Part shown: positions 11,040-47,963 of the stretch, in pieces | Position numbering within the stretch: the first letter of the stretch is position 1 | How the letters are laid out: each line of letters begins with the position of its first letter | From: Pegea sp. RAD2-039 | Lineage: Eukaryota > Chordata > Thaliacea > Salpida > Salpidae | Direction: 5' to 3' | DNA length: 64,000 nucleotides | NCBI GenBank assembly: GCA_034620365.1 | Contig: JAQGEQ010000071.1 | Span: forward strand, 2,852,001 to 2,916,000 | Position numbers and translations under genes: made by a program | Notes under the pieces: model-generated | Told to the model about the DNA's origin: nothing | Databases searched by the model: none | Seen by the model: the letters and a program-made list of their open reading frames with translations, nothing else

Positions 11040-13130
11040 ATGATACTAATGCATCATCTACGCTGTGAGCTTAATCGATCTAAAATGACTTCTTTAAAGT
11101 AGTTTAATTGATGACTTCTATTTTTACTGGTTATTAAGTAATCAAGATCGATCTTTGTGAAAATTGATTTGAAAACATCAAATTTGTTAGATTATATACA
11201 GATTGATGTCCTTGAGAAGTGAGCGAAAATAGAATGCCTTGTGAAATAGGAAGTAGAAACAATCAATGGTTCACAGTTAATTTGTTTCAACAATTTGTTT
11301 TTAAATATGAAGAAACATAAAAAAAAGCTCTATGTACTAAAATCACAAATATTTTTCTTTATTCTTTAAAACTCTTAAGTAATCACAAGATTATTAGTTT
11401 TGAATAAAGCAAGTTGAGTTTACAACAGAAGTTCATTTATCTGTCAGTGCGTGTGACACTAGTTTGATCCCAACTTAATCATATGACTTCTGTGGTGGTA
11501 ATAAATCTTCATTCTATTATAGAATGCGCGCAACACAAACGATAACGATACAGAACAACATTATCTTACACTGTGCAACAAACTCATTTGCATGTTCGTA
11601 AGCTTGGTACAAATGACATTTACATAAGCGGAAAAATAATCTTCTATACAATTCAAGTATATCAAAACTCAAGCTTCTTCAGTTTCATTGATAATTTACT
11701 TACTAGACATTCTTTCCTTAAATTAAGTTTTTTATGTTTTATGAGCAAACATTATTTCTGATATTACTTTTGTGATATATTCTCTTCTTTTACAGAAAGA
11801 TTATTAACTAGAGATATTTGTCGAGAAGTTAGTGTATAATATAATGTTAAAGTGTGATATTTGTCAATCTACAAACTTATTTGCTTCAATTATTTGCTGG
11901 TTTAGAACGGAAGCTCATTTCTTTCGTTTAATTTTGTCGGTGTTTTTGCATAGTGTTGCAATCACCTATTTTCAATATCCATTTTCATTACAAACCAGAT
12001 TATTACATAGAAATTGAAAACTAAAATTCCTTCAGATAATTTCTACAACTAATACCAGCAAGTCTGATTTTATTGATGAAAAGATCACCAAACGTCATTT
12101 GAGTAAACTACTAACAGCGGTTTTTAAGCTTTCGTGTTTCGATGCGTTCACTAAAAGCAGATGTTTTTAACATTTTGATTTTTTTGTTCACAAACGTTAG
12201 CTTAGAAAACTCAACGGAAAATTGTATTAAATCCGTGTACTTATCATGTGGTTTAAACAGCAAAGTCTTATATCATGCTGTTAGAGAAGTACAAGATTGT
12301 GAGAAAAATTTCAAAGCACAAAGATTTGAGTTTTGAAGTATTTGTACTGATGATGATGATGATGATAGTTAAACAGTTTTTAAAGTCTGCAAATAAGTTC
12401 AATGCTGCAAAAGGAATGATTAACAAAAATGCGATTGAAGTGATTGTAAACTGAAACAAATCATTTAATAAGTAATAAAAATTACAAATAAACTTTTACA
12501 GCTTCGTGCTTTTCATGCAAACTTCTTTTAAGCTACAAAAAGTGGTTTTTGGTTTCGATAGAGATTAATTGCAAAAGATAAAATTGCTGTTGTTACTTAG
12601 GCATTGAAATAATTTATTAAATCAATATTGTTACCAAAAGTTCAAATTCAGATATTTTGAAATAAACTTTACTAAAATCAGATAGAAGCTACATGAAGTT
12701 TTATAATTCAGAAAAAGGATTTGAAGGCAAGAAAGTTATATCAGGTAAATACTTCCACAAAGAAAGCTGCTGACGATTTACCAATATTTTGAAAGAAAGT
12801 TCAAATAGTTTACAAAAAGTAAACAAAATTTAATAAGAAAAAAAAACTGAAATAAAAAGATTAAAAAATTGACGAAAAGATATTCAAAGGAAATTATTCA
12901 AAGAGCAATAAATGTTAAAAATTCTTGAGAAAGTTGAATGTGTGAACTTTGAATTATCAAGTTACATAAAATGTTTGTGAATTGATGGGGATCATATTTG
13001 AATAATTAGCATAAAAAGATTGGAGAATTTGTATCACAGAAGATGTATCGTTAAGTGTTATCGCTGATACCGATAACATGATCATTAGAGATTACAGTGA
13101 GGTAACTTCGCTCATATTTGATCTTCAGAA
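11040..13130. other. AT-rich intergenic region without a recognised gene
   Basis: Only short open frames of biased, AT-driven composition occur here on either strand. A short GAT run lies near 12350. I see no RNA gene or repeat family. Confidence 0.55.
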
Positions 13131-13137
13131 GATTGAT

Positions 13138-16100
13138 TTAGGTGAAAGATGAAGTGGTTAAAGGTGAAGATGTTGTGGTCATATTTGGGAAACCTGATCC
13201 ACTACAAACATCATCAGATGGATTTGTAAGATCAGTGATGATGTTACTAATAGCTGCAATAGTTCCAGTCACAAAACCTAAGATTCCAAAAGCAGTAATA
13301 AGAATATCTTTTGCTGTAGTCAGTTTACTGTAAAGAAATTTGTGAGTTGACAAGATTTTCGCAATTGATAAAAACCTTGACGATGAGTCGTCGACTTCTT
13401 TATCATCAATATATACTGGATGATAAGTTGAACATTGAGTTGTAAGAATGTCAATAAAAGGAGGTAATATGAGAGCAAGTACTGATGAAGATACTGCTCC
13501 AATTAAAGCGATATAATCACCTAGGTTTGGGATTGCCACAGCACAAGCGCCTGTTGCAAAGTAGTAAAAAGTGAATCAAAATACAAGAAGATGTGACAAA
13601 AGTTATTACAAGAATGATATCCCAAAATAAGCGCACCAATATTACATGATCATGCAAACTTACAAGTTAGGCAAGATAAAAATATGCGAAAAAAAGATTC
13701 CTTTGTAAAAATATGAGATCTATTGCCACTACGAAGCCAAGATGAAATCATTTGCATGGGAACGTAGAATTGAATTAACCAACTGACTAGTATGACAGTT
13801 GAATATAAGATTTTGGCTGCTTTTGAAGCACTAAAAGTAAAAAAGAAACACAAATTAGTAACAAATGCAAAGGTTACTAACATGCTACAATCAAAGTGAG
13901 AGGTTGTACAGCCATGCAAGCTAATTCGTAGCTTACATGTAAAGATAACCAGTAAAGAGCGTAATAAAATTCGTGTGCCTATCCGGTGTGCTGTAGAACG
14001 GATTTGTTCTTCAATTGAAGGTTCGATTATTTGAATTGCTACATAGAATTGTATCATATATGACATTAAGATGACAAAACAGTAAAGAAGTTTGGTGAGG
14101 CTTGACAACCTGTAGAAAGTTTTGTTTGTTTTTTCATGTTGTTTATTTGACTATCTTTCTTGTAGGTGTTTGTGTTGTTGTTAAGTGCGTGTGTTAAATA
14201 TTTGGATAAGGGATTTTCTCAAATTAAAAGTTGTGATTGTTCATCAATTGAATGAATAGAAAATAATGTTTAAAGAAATGACAGAAAGTTTGAACTTACG
14301 GATCTTGAGAAGGTAGATTTAAAGTGACGCTGCCACAAATACCATCTCCATATTTCAAATATCCCAACATTCCGATACCTAGGTACATGGAAGACACGAT
14401 AAACATGCCAAGTGGAAGAATGTATTTGAAATGTTGTGGGTTTTTCATCTCATTTTCAATTGGTAACACCTTGAAGTTAAAACAATCGAAACAGGTTTTG
14501 GTGGTTTAGTGATGCTACCAACCACTCCTATTCCTTCAAACGCAAAAATTGCAGTTCCAAAAAAAGTTGGGACATCCAAAATATCTTGGACAGCAGGTCT
14601 TGATGAAATAGAGGGAAGATTCTATAAGATCAATACAGCGAGTTACAAATTGAAGATTTTTCACCAAAAATTTCTAACTTCAAAACTTGAAATTTTTTAT
14701 GCTAAAGACGGAAAGATACAAAACTTTGTTTGAAAATGTGTCTCTAACAGTTTAATCATTCCTAAAATATGAACGAAATAGTTGTTGTATGAAAAAATCT
14801 TTGAAAAATACAAAGTCTTCATGAAGTTTTATGATGACTTGTACAAAAGTAAAAATAAGTTTTGTGCAAAGCACAGAAAATATATTAAAAGAAAAAAGAA
14901 ATGAATGAATGAAACTATTATTTAATGAAAAGTAGTTTGTATCAAATGTAAAAACAAACAAAGCAAAGTTCAAAATAAATTTACTGACTAAAAAGTAAAT
15001 AAACAATAATCTTTCACTGAGCTAAGGTCAAATAAGTTAGTAGAAAATCTTACTTGAACTAAATAAGCAATGATAATAGCTAAAGATGCAACTGTTGCTC
15101 CATTTGCTACAGCTGAAAACCAAGCCAGAATCTTCAAATGACGAATAAAAGATAAAAACAAAATAGGCACCAAAATAATGGCCATAAAAACACGGTCTCC
15201 TGGGGCACCAGGCCATGATGGTAGTACTACCTATAATAAAAGTTGAAAGTGTTTTTAAAATTTGAAAGTTTTCATTTCAGATTCAATTGTTTTAGTTTGT
15301 TGTTGAGTAAATGACGTCAAGATAAAAACTTGACAGTTTAGGAGGATATTTTAGGTAATTTTACGACAAAAATTGGAAATATTTTAATCTGATTGAAAAT
15401 ATATTTTCAAATTTGAAGAAAAGTGTTGTGGCTTTTGATTGGTTAAATGGTTGAAGAAAAATTCACCTTTATTTCAAAATCTCAGTTTCTACATTACATT
15501 GCTTACTTGGCGTATGTTTTGAGCAATAAACACAAAATAGACACAACAAAAGCCGAGTTGTGTAATCAGAAGAAAAGCATTGACGAGTTGACGAAAGAAG
15601 TTTGGATTCTTTCGAATCCAACTCCATCTACAGTTTTCAGCAGCATGAAACATTACTCCAGGATAATCAAGTGATTTCAAACCAGCACGGCTGAAGAAAT
15701 AACAAATATCATCAAATCAAAAATAACGATTAATCATTTGTGAAATCAATTCAAGCAAAATGTTTCAAATAAGTTAGATGATAAATGAAAATTAAAAAGG
15801 GATTATGAAATCTGTTTCAAGATTTTAACAATTTAAAATATTTTTTAAATGAAAAATTATACTATCTAGTTATCTTGCATGCTATCAATTCAATTACACA
15901 CTTATTTAGTTACCGTGAATAAAATTTGGAAGCTTTAACCAGTAAGGTCATACAGTGAGTACAAATCAGAGCCATCAGAATAATAAGAATAGGTCCAAGT
16001 ACAATGCCAGCATGTTTCATAGCCCATGGTATACCTAAAAGCCCAGTACCAATGTTACCTTTTAATAAGTGCATAATGGTGGCCAAGTCACTAAAAATAT

Positions 16101-16646
16101 GAAAACTTTCAGTGAATATTTTCCATCTTCTCTATTTTTAAATTGTTTTTCAGAAAAATATATAATTATTATATTCAAAATCATAAATAGATTGAATAAT
16201 TTGGTTGATAGAAAAACTGTGGTTTAAAAATAATAATGAAATTAATAAAGTTGAAACAAAGTTCTATAAACATCAAATTACTTCTGAAGCCTTTGATCAT
16301 TAAATAATATTTTTTTCAGTTTTATGAATCACAATTTCATCACAAAAATATTAAGCTATTAGTAACATAGATACATAATAAATAGTTGATCAAATAGAAA
16401 CTACTAACGAAGTAGCATGAGGGTTTTCAGATGTTTCTGTCAAAAGGACTTCACTAGTTGACCTGAAAATATAATAAGTATCTAAATCAGAAAACATAAA
16501 AAAGCTCATTATGAATCAGAAAAATAAAGATTACAGTGAAAAATTCATTATTTAAAAAAGTGTCTTTAACAATCATTTGAAGATAAAACAAACCTCTCTT
16601 CATCGTTTTCTTCTTTATTTAAAAGACTTTTATTTTCTTCACCCAT
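13138..16646 (-). CDS. SLC36A-like: Proton-coupled amino-acid transporter, SLC36 (PAT) family
   Basis: Multi-pass transporter moving small amino acids with protons at the plasma or lysosomal membrane. Minus-strand exons: 16646-16594, 16462-16409, 16090-15914, 15690-15507, 15230-15054, 14621-14523, 14469-14300, then one of two alternatives (14109-13937 or 13830-13664), then 13550-13138. With the first alternative the product is 499 aa, near the family's usual 480. The N-terminus is cytosolic and acidic, followed by the TM1 signature [41 protein letters not shown], and the last helices [20 protein letters not shown] and [12 protein letters not shown]. Phases match at every junction. Intron 14470-14522 is 53 bp. 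A 48-bp stop-free, in-frame intron (13328-13375) may be removed from the last exon. The particular SLC36 paralogue cannot be called. Confidence 0.92.
13664..13830 (-). other. Alternative exon 8b of the SLC36 gene
   Basis: A 167-bp exon with the same entry and exit phases as 8a, encoding [29 protein letters not shown] and ending FRIFLSCLT before T/GTAAG. It aligns with 8a over its whole length, two codons shorter. Its FYVP matches the family consensus better than FYVA of 8a. Including both exons would break the frame, so they should be used one at a time. Confidence 0.85.
13937..14109 (-). other. Alternative exon 8a of the SLC36 gene
   Basis: A 173-bp exon (phase 2 in, phase 1 out) encoding [20 protein letters not shown] and the following helix, then [12 protein letters not shown] just before the donor T/GTAAG. 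It occupies the position of the family segment containing KLLYSxGIFxTYxxQFYVP. It is the proximal member of a tandem pair with 13664-13830. Confidence 0.85.
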
Positions 16647-18472
16647 TTTAAGATTAGAATTGATTAAATTAAAATTGAAATTTTTAAATGTAAATAGAAA
16701 TTTTCAGAAAACCCTGAACTAACTGTTAAAATATAACAAATTATAATTTAAGGAGATATAAAACTAATTTAAAGAAGAAAAACTGATAATTTTTTTTTAA
16801 TTATTCTAATAATATTAGATTATTGTATAAAATATAAGAAATGAAACTTTCAACTCAAACACAAAAAAAATTTACTAAAAATATCAACTCATAACTTAAG
16901 AATAACAGTTAAATAGTGATAAATGTACTTTTTTACATCAAACTCAAGAATTATTAACTCAGAAAAAGTAAAACAATCTTTTTAATGAAAAAATTTTAAT
17001 CTTTATAATTAATACTTAAATAATAAGATTATGAAATAATTTTTTATTTTTCATAAAAGATAATTTTTGAACTTAAACTTATACAACAATTTTCATTTCA
17101 TAAAATAATTGATTTTATAATATTTTGATTTATTTTCAATAAATCAACTTCAAAACAACTTTATCAATAGTCCTTTGAATAAAACTAATGAATAACTATA
17201 ATAAATTTTTGAAAATAAAGAGTTGAAAAACATTTACTATATTTTAGCAAAACAATAAACCACGTTAGTAGGACAACGCATGACCAGTAACTTTTATTAA
17301 TCACTTTTTGCATACGTAGGCGCATATTATCTATTTAAAAATATTGACTACGAAGTCAATTATAAACTTTTTTTTTGTGGTAAAATGGACTTTGACATTT
17401 GTATCTTCTACAAGCTTGAAGTTATTAAATATTGTTATATTTATAAACAATTTTATGTTTATCTATACGTTAGAAATAACATTCATGATAAAAATCCATA
17501 AAGGCCATTTACTGATCTTTCTAAAGTTTTGAAGTCTTAATTTTGATTTTTGATGATATCGTAAAATATTTTGAAATCTATTTTCAACGGTAATGATCAT
17601 CAATCACTAAGTTTATGATAAATTGATCGATTGTAATAACTTTGCTCATTCTTACTACTTTATTTTATTCAACAGATACTTTAGGTTTACAAATATTACT
17701 CGTTTACGTACTTTAAATAAGCCATGAATTAAGCTTTATCTAAATGAATAGTATATAATCAGAAACGGTGTAAAGTTATACTATTCGATAATTATCAAAT
17801 TTTTAACTTTTATCAAGATAATACGAAAGTGATACCACAATACCTTAAAATACCTTGAAATCTCTGCCAAATTTTAAAAAAAGTCTTTGCTTAGTAAAAA
17901 GTTACACTGATTAAAATTTTAAAGAAATGTCAAAAATAATAGTTAATTCCCATTGTAAAGAAACAAGAGTTTAAAATCGATGATTAAATTTCGTGAAAAA
18001 AACTTATTAGAAATCATCATAGAAGTCTTTTAGTTTCAATATTAAGCAACTCTGATTTAAAAGTTGACTGATATAATCAGGTTGCTGTTATTTTCCTATG
18101 ATAATGGTTTCATGTGCAGTAATTTAATTTCTAAGCTATTAACTCTATAAAGGAAGTTTAAAATAATCACCTATTAAAAATTTAATTCTCAAAACTGAAA
18201 ACTTGGAAACATAATCTCAGCACTATTTAACAAATATTTATACGATTGTTTGATTTATTTAAAGACATGCCAGAAAAAATTCAAACAGTAAAAAGAACAA
18301 CCTTGTAACGCTTCCTTAGTTTGAGACTGAAACACATTTACTTTTGCAATAAAAATACCATGACAAAAACTTTTTTTATAAAATTTATTTCTCCAAATTT
18401 TGGTTGGTTTTAATAGACATTGAACCAAAATTTAGGGTAAGTTAACCTGCATTAGAATAAAACTTTTTAGGG
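16647..18472. other. AT-rich spacer between SLC36 and the RING gene
   Basis: Extremely AT-rich. It presumably holds the SLC36 promoter and the 3' end of the RING gene. I recognise no gene, RNA or repeat. Confidence 0.55.
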
Positions 18473-19423
18473 TCAAACATTATTTCTAAGTGTCAGAGAA
18501 TTGTCAAATGAGACAACAATAGGGATATCATTTAGAGCAAGATCAGGCAAATCAAAAAGGTTGATCTCGTTCATTTCTTGTATCCTCATTTTATGATGTT
18601 CTGTAAGATAAGCTAACATATCAAATCTACAAATTGGGCACGTAACACTTCTTTTAAACCATTCATTGATACATTCAACGTGATAAACATGCTTGCAATC
18701 AAGTTTTAAACACTTTTGATCATCTTTTTGGCACTGACATATAGAACAAACTTCTTTTAAAGAGTTTACGGTGGGAATAAGGTTTTTTAAGGCTGTGGGT
18801 ATGCAATCTCCATATTGTTCATATAACCATTTCAAACGTCGAATTAATGAAATCACCAAATCTTTACTTTGTCGATTGTTTGGCAACATATGGTTTGGTA
18901 ACGTGTGGTTTGAAAGACCTTTTTCAATTGTATAAATCAAACGCAGACAGATTAAATCATCTTTTTCAGCTAATTTATCGCAATCTCTTACAAACAAGTC
19001 ATCATAATGTTTGCGCAAGTCTTCATAGCTGATCCTGGGAAACATTCCTCCTGAATAAACTTTTCCATGGTTACATTTATCAGCTTGACTTAAATCAGAA
19101 TCAATGAAATGACCAAAACAAAATGGTTTCAGTGAATTTTCAAATTCCACAAGGTCTTCATTCATCGCAATAATACTGAACATTGTTTGTGAAAGTGTAA
19201 CTTGAATTAAAGGTAGATATTGAACATCAAGTTTACAACTGTGCTTGAAAACGAATAAAATATCTGCAAGAATTCGACGTGTTATGAAACTGAAATGTTG
19301 AAAAAAGTTATTACGTCTTCGATGACCTTCTAGTATCAGTTCTATAAACTTTATTGCAGCCTTCATTTGGTTATAAAATTCATTTAATGAAGAACCAATA
19401 TGAAACTGAAAACGTATCGTCAT
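18473..19423 (-). CDS. RING-H2 zinc-finger protein, probable E3 ubiquitin ligase
   Basis: A single uninterrupted frame of 316 codons. Near the C-terminus a textbook RING-H2 is visible: C226-x2-C229-x13-C243-x-H245-x2-H248-x2-C251-x10-C262-x2-C265, including CKHVYHVEC and VTCPIC. Such domains recruit E2 enzymes for ubiquitin transfer. The first 220 residues are mostly helical-looking, charged and aromatic, and match no domain I recognise. No signal peptide or membrane segment is evident. It is intronless in a genome whose other genes have many introns, which suggests retroposition or a lineage-specific gene. Substrate and pathway are unknown. Confidence 0.85.
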   Translation of the reverse strand: MTIRFQFHIGSSLNEFYNQMKAAIKFIELILEGHRRRNNFFQHFSFITRRILADILFVFKHSCKLDVQYLPLIQVTLSQTMFSIIAMNEDLVEFENSLKPFCFGHFIDSDLSQADKCNHGKVYSGGMFPRISYEDLRKHYDDLFVRDCDKLAEKDDLICLRLIYTIEKGLSNHTLPNHMLPNNRQSKDLVISLIRRLKWLYEQYGDCIPTALKNLIPTVNSLKEVCSICQCQKDDQKCLKLDCKHVYHVECINEWFKRSVTCPICRFDMLAYLTEHHKMRIQEMNEINLFDLPDLALNDIPIVVSFDNSLTLRNNV

Positions 19424-22400
19424 TTTCTGGTGATTTTAGCTTTTCCAACTAAAAACGATCTTTATAATGATTTTCTCTTTAATCTTCTTTACATTAAAAA
19501 TATTTCTCTGAATAATCACTAAAGAAATAAACAAAAAGTTCAAAGAAAACAGTTTATAAATTTTTTATCTAAAATTTTGTCATCAGACTTTAGCAATAGC
19601 AAACTCATTAGAAATAAGATATAAAAACAATAAATAGGTGAAGTTTTATTAAAGCATATACCGATTTGTATTAAGTATTTTTTATAGAATAATATGCTGA
19701 AGTACTTAATATAATTAGAATAAAAAAATAACATTTATCTCGACAAGATCTGAAAAATGCAGAAACATGTTTTGGATTTATAAGAAAACAAGAAATGAGT
19801 TGTAAATAACCTGAAAGTGAAAATAAAAAAAGGTTGTAGTTAACAGAAACGAGAAAAGTAATTTGTGAGATGTTTTATGATTATATTTGTAAATATTATA
19901 CTATTTATTATTATAACGAAACGAAGTGTTCTATCTCTACATCGTTTATTAAATGTTTTAGAAATGCTTTCCAGTTTTTTAGTGGTACAATACTTTTGTA
20001 AAATAAATAAATCTCTGGCCACCAAATGCCACTTTCTTGACTATGCTAAATTTTTATTCTTAGAAATCTTTCATTATCTTTTCGCTCATGTTGTTTTGTT
20101 TTTGTTCGTTACAAGAGCTGTAGAATTTATCACTCTCAACCATGAGTTGAATAAATAAATGAGTTTGAAGGTTTATTATTAAGAGAACAGATTGAGTGAA
20201 GTAAAATATCATGAAAAAACTAATTGTTTTATTTTCCACGCTACAATCAAATCTGAAATGTTTAAAATGGTTTAAAACTAGATATTTTCTTTTTTTTATA
20301 AAAGTGTTGTTGATATAAAATGAGATGATAATTCTGCAATAAGTATTAAAAGAGTCATTTTAAATTATGTTAAAAATTTCAACTAATTGAAAATTAAAAT
20401 CCATTTAAAATATAAGCTGGAAATGCACGTGTTGTTATTTGAAAAAGAGTGATGAAATTCTTCAAATTATTCAGCAGCACTGTTTTATGTACCTTTGGGG
20501 GTTTGGAATTCTTCTGAGAGACTGTTTGAAGCTATTCAGAATTCTTTAAACAACTTTTCGACTGATGGATGACAAAAATATTCACATTTCAAGATTATTC
20601 TTGAACAAATGTTATCGCAAGCATGGTGATAAATTTTAATAAGTTAACTGTGTTATTTTGATGTTTAATATTTGAACATTTTGAGGAGTAGTATTTAGGA
20701 AAGATTCAAAGTATAATTGATTATTTAAAAACAAACCTGAATAAATTCAAATATCAAAGATTTAAGAAGAACTTTTAAAAAGTGTTTCATAAAAATTTAA
20801 AGCCAAAATGTTAAATATTTGAATTTTAAAACAAATTTTTACATTAAATTTATCGACATCTGAAACAGATATTTATATAAACAATTGTTAAAATTTGATA
20901 TTATCCAAAGAATGGAATTCATCTTTTTATTTAGCTCACTAATATTCTATTTTCTTAAATTGATGCATACTTTTGCTTGATGAGTTATTATTTAAGTTTC
21001 TTCAAATAAAACCTGGATAAATGTTTGATTTTAAATTTCCAAAAAACAAATTTTTTAATAAAATTAAAAAAAAATGCAAAATATCTGAATCAGTTTTCAG
21101 TACAATGCATATTAAGTATAATTCTATAATAATTATTATCTTTATATTATTAAAGTATTATTTTCTTACAAAAGCTTAAAAATACTAAAGGGGTGAGTAT
21201 CATTATCTAAAACTATCACCTGACAATACATTATCTAAATATAAGTTACTATTTTGTGATAAATGTAATAAAAACACATCATCTACTCTTAGAAAATCAC
21301 TGCTCAATATTCTTACTATTTACTCTTCTATCATTTTTTATCTGACATGACAAAAAGTGTGAGATGACAGAAAATGGAAACGACTGTGAATCCCCAGCGT
21401 GAAAAGATGCCGAGAAGTTTTTATTAAAAAAGTTTTTGTTTTGATAGTACAGTGTCGGCAAAAGTTAACTTTTTATTGAAGTTATTTACTTCTAAACTTA
21501 CGAGCTGTGAAAATAAACTTCAACAGTTTTTAAAGATGTAAAATATGATTGCTTCTATTATCTTGATTCTAAAATATATTCTAAATAATTATTTTAATAT
21601 AATTGATCGTTTCATTAACCTTTCTGAGTATTAAATACAATATTTTATTTGTTTGCAATCTGAAGCTTGAAAAGTTGCTTAATAATCTGTAAATTTATTT
21701 TAAAAGTTTATACAGAATATCTCATATATAGTTACTTATACATTACATCAAAATATCATTGATTTATTTATAATACTTTTGTACTACCTACAGTGAAAGT
21801 CTTCACAAAAATTTGAAGATCTCCACAAGGTAGAGCTAGAGCTTAAATATTTAATCGGCTGAAATACTTGAGATTTGAACAATGAACTCAATAGATCTTC
21901 ATCTGTTTGAGTTACTCAGCTGATACTAACAACTTGAATTGGTCCACATTGGGCTTTACCTACAGATTATATGTCAGAGTAAGTAAAGCTTAGTAATGAG
22001 GCTCGATAGTAAATAAAAAAGTACCCAACATTTTGTGCATTTGAAAGTGTTATTGATTATAGAAGCCTTATAAAAGCAGTTTGTTTATTTTCGATGGGAA
22101 CAATACTTTGTAAGAATTTGTTTTTTAATGTTAATTGCTGTTTTTCACTTGATTTAAATTTTAATTCGACATAAGGCTTGATTTTACGAAAGGAATTTTG
22201 TGTATTATATGCTTAGATTTGTTCTTCAGTATTATTAGAAATTTTTTTAATGGGTTTTAATACTGTACTAAAACATGAATATTTTATTTAGACCGTTAAA
22301 ACTATCAAAATACTCCAATTTAATTAACTCAAAAATGTAGCGTTTTAACTAAACAAATAGACTTTAAGTATAAAGAAAATCTACTTAACGGAGAATTAAA

Positions 22401-23990
22401 AATAAAATTTATTTTACATTTTAAGTTTAATTGTAATTTTCAAAATAAAAACTTTCGAGCATTACCATACTATTTACAATATTGAGTTATTGAAAAGATA
22501 AGAGCTTGTTGTTTTTATTTTTTGTCACAAATGCATTGAGAATGACATTTGAATACTATTTGAATGTTAAAATTATCTGTCAACTTTGACAATTTTGTGT
22601 TTAGTACCAAACTAGCTCTTAAATCTCCATTGCTTCAAAGAAATTTTCGATTTAAAAAATTTGAAACTATTCAGTTTATTCACTACCCTGTTATCTGTTA
22701 ATTATAGAAATAAACTTTTTGTGTCAAATTAAGAATAAACTACTTAAAAGAATTTTTTAAACATTTAAATTTGTAGATAATTTCTAAGTACAAGCAATAA
22801 ACAGAATCACACAGTAAAATCAAATAGAGAACACAATTAATTTACATTAGTTGCAGCTTTACATTTCTTATCTCGACGCAAAATAAAAAGTGTTTAGTAA
22901 GAAAGCGATAGATGGAAGTTTTTATCAGAAATTGTTTGAAAGCACGCAAGTTTTCTTCCAATGTAATTACTTTTTTTAGTTAATCAAATTATCTTGTATT
23001 TATTATTTTTTGTCATATCGACCATTTTTTAATCTAAATGTAAGACAAAACCAAATTATAAAATAAGACTTAGTATTAATAGTGAAGATATAATGTTGAA
23101 ATTAAGGTTTTATTTGCTATATCACCATATTTCTTAAGTTTTACTCATCTTAATATTAAAAATAAATTCACGTTTTGTTTATGAATAATCTCATATTTTA
23201 ACAACGAACAGTACAAAAGTTTTTAAAGTTTTAGGAAAAATCAATATTGATTTGAAAAAAGTAAGTAAATTACAAAATCAAAGTTAACCGATGTATGACA
23301 ATTTTTAGTTGGTAAGTAGTTTAGAGCCAGCTTATATTATGAATGAAAAATGAATGTTCCCTAACTTACAGTTAAAATAAGATTACTCTTAAACACTTAA
23401 GTGTTTGGTTTAGTTCTAAATTTAACATTATTGCTTCTTGTGACGCTTTGCTGTGTTGCCGTAATTTAAGTGATTAAAAAGTTTTAGTCGATTTGGTTTT
23501 CTTATTTAGAAAAGAAACATTTTTATATTTGTAATAAAGTGTAAAATACAATATATTTTCTAAAGCTATTTATCAGTCTATTTAACCTTTGAATAAAGGT
23601 TTTAGCTTAAAAGGAAGCCTTCAAATAACTTTTGTCTTTTTGTTTCAAAACACTTATTACTAACCAATTTCAACATTTTGTTAATATTTTTGTGAAAGTT
23701 TTAAAGCTTAAGACCAAAGAAATTATAAACAGTTAGATTTACTGCTTTAAACTAAGATAATTATATTAAATAATTCAAAATCATTAACATGAATACTTAA
23801 CATTAAAATTCTATGAATCAAAAAACTTTTTGTTTTATTTACCATTTAAAATTTGTAATTATTTCCTGATGAAAAATTTTACATTTCAGGTAAAGTTTTG
23901 AAACGAAATGATAAAACAAACTGCTTACTGAGAGATGAACCAGGATTGCAGAAAAAAGAAGCCCTTTTGTTAGAAATTAGGTTTACTGAA
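19424..23990. other. Large AT-rich intergenic region upstream of dachsous
   Basis: About 4.5 kb with no recognisable gene. It contains many A/T runs and a few short chance frames (for example 19865-20158, hydrophobic and AT-driven). The cadherin promoter should lie in its right part, but no element stands out. Confidence 0.55.
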
Positions 23991-24003
23991 ATTGAATTAT
24001 ATT

Positions 24004-47738
<23,735 letters not shown>

Positions 47739-47963
47739 TATTTGCAGTTTTTTAACTCTTTTTCTTCTTATATCTTTTTATCCGTCTTATTTTCAGTGCA
47801 GCATTTCGGTTGCTTGTTCATCACTTGCATCTGTTTGATTTGAAAGAAATGATTTTTGAATTTGGATTTTTACCAGAGTGTCTTCTTATCAGCTTGATGA
47901 GAATTTATTTTTTAGGAGTTATTTTGTCTTTTGATCATTGTATGAATGATATATTTAAATAAA
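47739..47963 (+). terminator. Dachsous 3' UTR and polyadenylation signal
   Basis: T-rich sequence follows the stop at 47736-47738. An AATAAA at 47958-47963 is the first good signal, giving a UTR of about 240 bp. Confidence 0.6.

Noticed and set aside
19865..20158. 97-codon hydrophobic frame
   Set aside because: Rich in Phe, Leu and Ile, as expected from T-rich DNA; no family match or splice context.
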